Shown here in pieces: positions 61,862 through 64,000 of a stretch of DNA of 64,000 bases. Both the position numbers and the translations under genes were made by a program. Numbering within the stretch: position 1 is the stretch's first letter; every line of letters begins with the position of its first letter. The stretch is taken from NCBI RefSeq assembly GCF_002305895.1, contig NZ_CP022203.1:6916001-6980000 (forward strand). Direction: 5' to 3'. Source of the stretch: Corallococcus macrosporus DSM 14697. Lineage in GTDB: Bacteria; Myxococcota; Myxococcia; Myxococcales; Myxococcaceae. The notes below the pieces were generated by a model. That model worked only from the letters and a program-made list of their open reading frames with translations. It was not told the DNA's origin and searched no databases.

Positions 61862-62983
61862 TCAGGGTGCGGGCAAGGAGACGGTGAAGCGAGCACCTCC
61901 ACCCGGAACGTTTTCCGCTTCGAGCCGCCCTCCCATGACCTGGGCCAGCCGCTGAGACACCGCCAGCCCCAGCCCGGTCCCCCCTCGCCCCTTCGTCGTG
62001 AAGAAAGGCTCGAAGAGACGCGGCATGACCTCTGCGGGAATGCCCGGGCCTGCATCCTCCACGACCAGCCGGGTCTCTCCCGCCTCACACCGAGAGGAAA
62101 CTCGAACAGCCCCCTGCCCCCCCATGGCCTGGGCCGCGTTCAGCAGCAGGTTGATGACAATCTGGGAGAGTGGCCCCGCATCCGCCCGAGCGAGCGCCCC
62201 GGGCTCCAGGCGCAGGTCCACCGTCACGTCAGCCAGTTCGGGCGCGGCACGCACCAGCCTGACACAGGTCTCCACCACGGCCCCGACATCGACCGGCCCC
62301 ATCGAGGTCGCGCCAGGACGCCCCAGGTCCAACAACCCCCGGATGATTCGGTCGATGCGCTGGACCTCATGGTCGATGCGCTCCAGGAAGTCCTTCAACT
62401 CGGGCGTGTCCGCCTTCGACCGGGCCAGGGCCACGTATCCGAGGATGCCCGCCAGCGGATTGCCCACTTCGTGGGCCACGCCCGCCGCCAACCGCCCCAC
62501 CGTCGCGAGCCGCTCCGACGCCACCAACTCTGTCTGCGTACGCGCCAGTCGCGCGTTGGACTCGCGAAGGGACTCCATCTGCGCTCGCGTGAGCGCCTGC
62601 TCGTCCCGAAGTGCCTCGGCCATTCGTTGCAGCGAGCGCTGGATGCGCGACACCACCGAGCCGCTTTGGGTCGGAACCAGGTGAGGGTCCAACTCCAACC
62701 GTCCGAACTGCTCCACCACGGCCTCCGTGCGGCGCAGCGGACGGCCCACCATCAAGTCCAACACCACGTAGGTCAGGACCGTCAGCGCGACCAGGTCCAG
62801 GCCCAGAATGACCGGCAGGACAGCGCGCACTCGCGCAAGGACTTCTGCTTCCGCGCTGCCCTCCGGAACCCACCGGCGAATGGCCTCCAACAAGCGGAAG
62901 AGCACTGGCTGGACCGACAACCACGCGAGCCCCGTCGACAAAGAGCCCAGCAGGAACGCGACGCTGGCGAGACGCCCCTTCAT
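61862..62983 (-). CDS. pilS2: Sensor histidine kinase (PilS2-like)
   Basis: This 373-residue membrane kinase has two N-terminal helices (about 9-29 and 55-78) with a short periplasmic loop, a HAMP-like linker, and the phosphoacceptor His in AAGVAHEVGNPLAGIL (H171). The ATP-binding domain shows LLLNAAQAM (N box), VEDAGPGIP and GTGLGLAVSQRL. It has no PAS domain and a small sensing loop. It ends 73 bases before pilR2 and partners with it. Confidence 0.92.
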   Translation of the reverse strand: MKGRLASVAFLLGSLSTGLAWLSVQPVLFRLLEAIRRWVPEGSAEAEVLARVRAVLPVILGLDLVALTVLTYVVLDLMVGRPLRRTEAVVEQFGRLELDPHLVPTQSGSVVSRIQRSLQRMAEALRDEQALTRAQMESLRESNARLARTQTELVASERLATVGRLAAGVAHEVGNPLAGILGYVALARSKADTPELKDFLERIDHEVQRIDRIIRGLLDLGRPGATSMGPVDVGAVVETCVRLVRAAPELADVTVDLRLEPGALARADAGPLSQIVINLLLNAAQAMGGQGAVRVSSRCEAGETRLVVEDAGPGIPAEVMPRLFEPFFTTKGRGGTGLGLAVSQRLAQVMGGRLEAENVPGGGARFTVSLPAP

Positions 62984-62999
62984 CGCAGCCCCGGATGGC

Positions 63000-64000
63000 T
63001 CATGGGACGGCGCCCAGCATCATCGCGATGTCCGGCGGCAGAATGCGCGCCAGCCAGGGGCCCAGCAGCAGCAGTTCGAGCCCCGCGAGCGCCAGCCATG
63101 GGCCGAAGGGAATGCTGGTGCGCTCTGGAATCCACTCCTCCTCTTCGCCCTCCTCATCCAGCGGAGCATCGGGGATGGGCTGGACCAGCAGACAGACGGG
63201 AACAAGCAATAAGCGCTTCCAGAATGGAAGGCCCGGCTGCGTGAACTCCCAGGTCATGGTGAGTGGCGGCACCTCGCCCTCGGGCGTCTCGGGCTCGGCC
63301 TCCTCCGCGCGTGGCCCGGCCCGGCCGGTCAGCAGCAACATCACGATGCCCACCACGGCCCCTTGCATGGACGCAAACAGGAGGATTCCCAGCAGCGCCC
63401 GCCACGACAGGAACGCTCCCAACATGGCAACGAGGTACTTGTCCCCGGCTCCGAGCGCCTCTCGCTGGAACACCTTCCAGCCGACGTATTCCATCAGGCG
63501 GAAGGACAAGAAGCCCACCGCCGCGCCAATCAGGGCGTCGCGCAAAGCCTCTGTCCCCAGGGGTATCGCGAGCATGATTCCCGCGAGCATCCCCGACACC
63601 GTCATGGACAGCGGCAGTATCCAGTGGTCCAGGTCGATGAAGGCCAGCGGCACCAGCAGGGACACCAGCACCAGCGCTGGCACCAGCTCATAGCTCCATC
63701 CGAAGCGCCGTAGGCAGGCGAAGTAGAGCAGCCCGGTGAGCAGTTCCACCATGGGGTAGCGCGCGGAGATGGGCGCGCCACAACCCCGGCAGCGAGCGCG
63801 AAGCGCCAGCCAGGACAGCAGCGGGATGTTCTCGTACCAGGACAACACATGCCCGCATTTGGGGCAGCGCGAACCCGGCCGGACAATGCTCTGGTCCAGC
63901 GGCACCCGCGCGATGACGACGTTGAGGAAACTGCCCACGCATAGGCCGAGCACGAACAGGAACACGGCGAACAGGGGCCCGAAGTATCCCGGCAGGGAGG
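63000..64000 (-). CDS. pilD: Prepilin leader peptidase PilD (5' end outside window)
   Basis: This type 4 prepilin peptidase and N-methyltransferase is open to the right edge of the window. Codons before the GTG at 63965 read SLPGYFGPLFA, as in PilD N-termini, so the true start lies upstream. The zinc-type tetra-Cys motif (CPKCGH and CRGCGA), the substrate region WYENIPLLSWLALR and the two catalytic Asp motifs (FIDLDH and GAGDKYL) are visible. Eight helices are predicted. It processes PilA and pseudopilins. It ends 16 bases before pilS2. Confidence 0.93.
   Translation of the reverse strand, partial: SLPGYFGPLFAVFLFVLGLCVGSFLNVVIARVPLDQSIVRPGSRCPKCGHVLSWYENIPLLSWLALRARCRGCGAPISARYPMVELLTGLLYFACLRRFGWSYELVPALVLVSLLVPLAFIDLDHWILPLSMTVSGMLAGIMLAIPLGTEALRDALIGAAVGFLSFRLMEYVGWKVFQREALGAGDKYLVAMLGAFLSWRALLGILLFASMQGAVVGIVMLLLTGRAGPRAEEAEPETPEGEVPPLTMTWEFTQPGLPFWKRLLLVPVCLLVQPIPDAPLDEEGEEEEWIPERTSIPFGPWLALAGLELLLLGPWLARILPPDIAMMLGAVP

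Overview
The window is very GC-rich, has long antisense shadow frames, and carries genes known mainly from myxobacteria: a DUSAM protein, SgmX-, MglC-, RomY- and CarF-type proteins, and a pilMNOPQ/pilS2R2/pilD cluster. It is almost certainly chromosome from Myxococcus, either M. xanthus or a very close relative. No tRNA, rRNA operon, IS element, prophage or CRISPR array was seen. One structured RNA gene (RNase P RNA) and one retron non-coding RNA are present.

Layout. 1-1026: zinc-ribbon protein (cut by the window edge) and RNase HI. 1336-3830: a retron cassette on the minus strand, with msr-msd RNA, reverse transcriptase and two uncharacterised ORFs of visibly lower GC. 3922-5658: ECF sigma factor with a long C-terminal extension, then rnpB. 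5682-20898: housekeeping and envelope genes (DUSAM and Cys-rich lipoprotein pair, ftsY, M1 peptidase, PEGA proteins, GT2 synthase, ddl, a 42-bp tandem repeat, ctpA, hydrolase). 21025-23726: a low-GC island holding a three-gene type II-short CBASS (CD-NTase, E2-like protein, patatin phospholipase). It is bounded by a perfect 30-bp direct repeat lying in the 3' end of the envC-like gene. 23700-26421: ftsE-ftsX-envC. 26557-33678: romY, carF, murI, a lipoprotein and a tolQRAB-type operon (probably the loci called aglX/aglV/aglW). 33781-39041: aminotransferase, Ppx/GppA, MFS, acyltransferase, lipoprotein. 39053-47033: tamA, tamB and an ExeA-type ATPase. 47061-53598: sgmX, accC, accB, efp, mglC. 53663-64000: lipoprotein, pilQ-P-O-N-M, pilR2, pilS2 and pilD (cut by the window edge).

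How it fits together. The right half is a motility and polarity neighbourhood. RomY and MglC act on the MglA/MglB polarity switch, SgmX links MglA-GTP to type IV pili, PilMNOPQ builds the pilus envelope complex, PilD processes prepilins, and a Tol-type energy-coupled complex lies nearby. The left half holds two anti-phage-type modules about 17 kb apart. The CBASS insertion separates the cell-division set ftsE-ftsX-envC from the hydrolase and ctpA that would otherwise follow, and it supplies envC with a new C-terminal tail. The retron sits upstream of the sigma factor gene and carries two possible accessory or effector genes that I do not recognise from any described retron.
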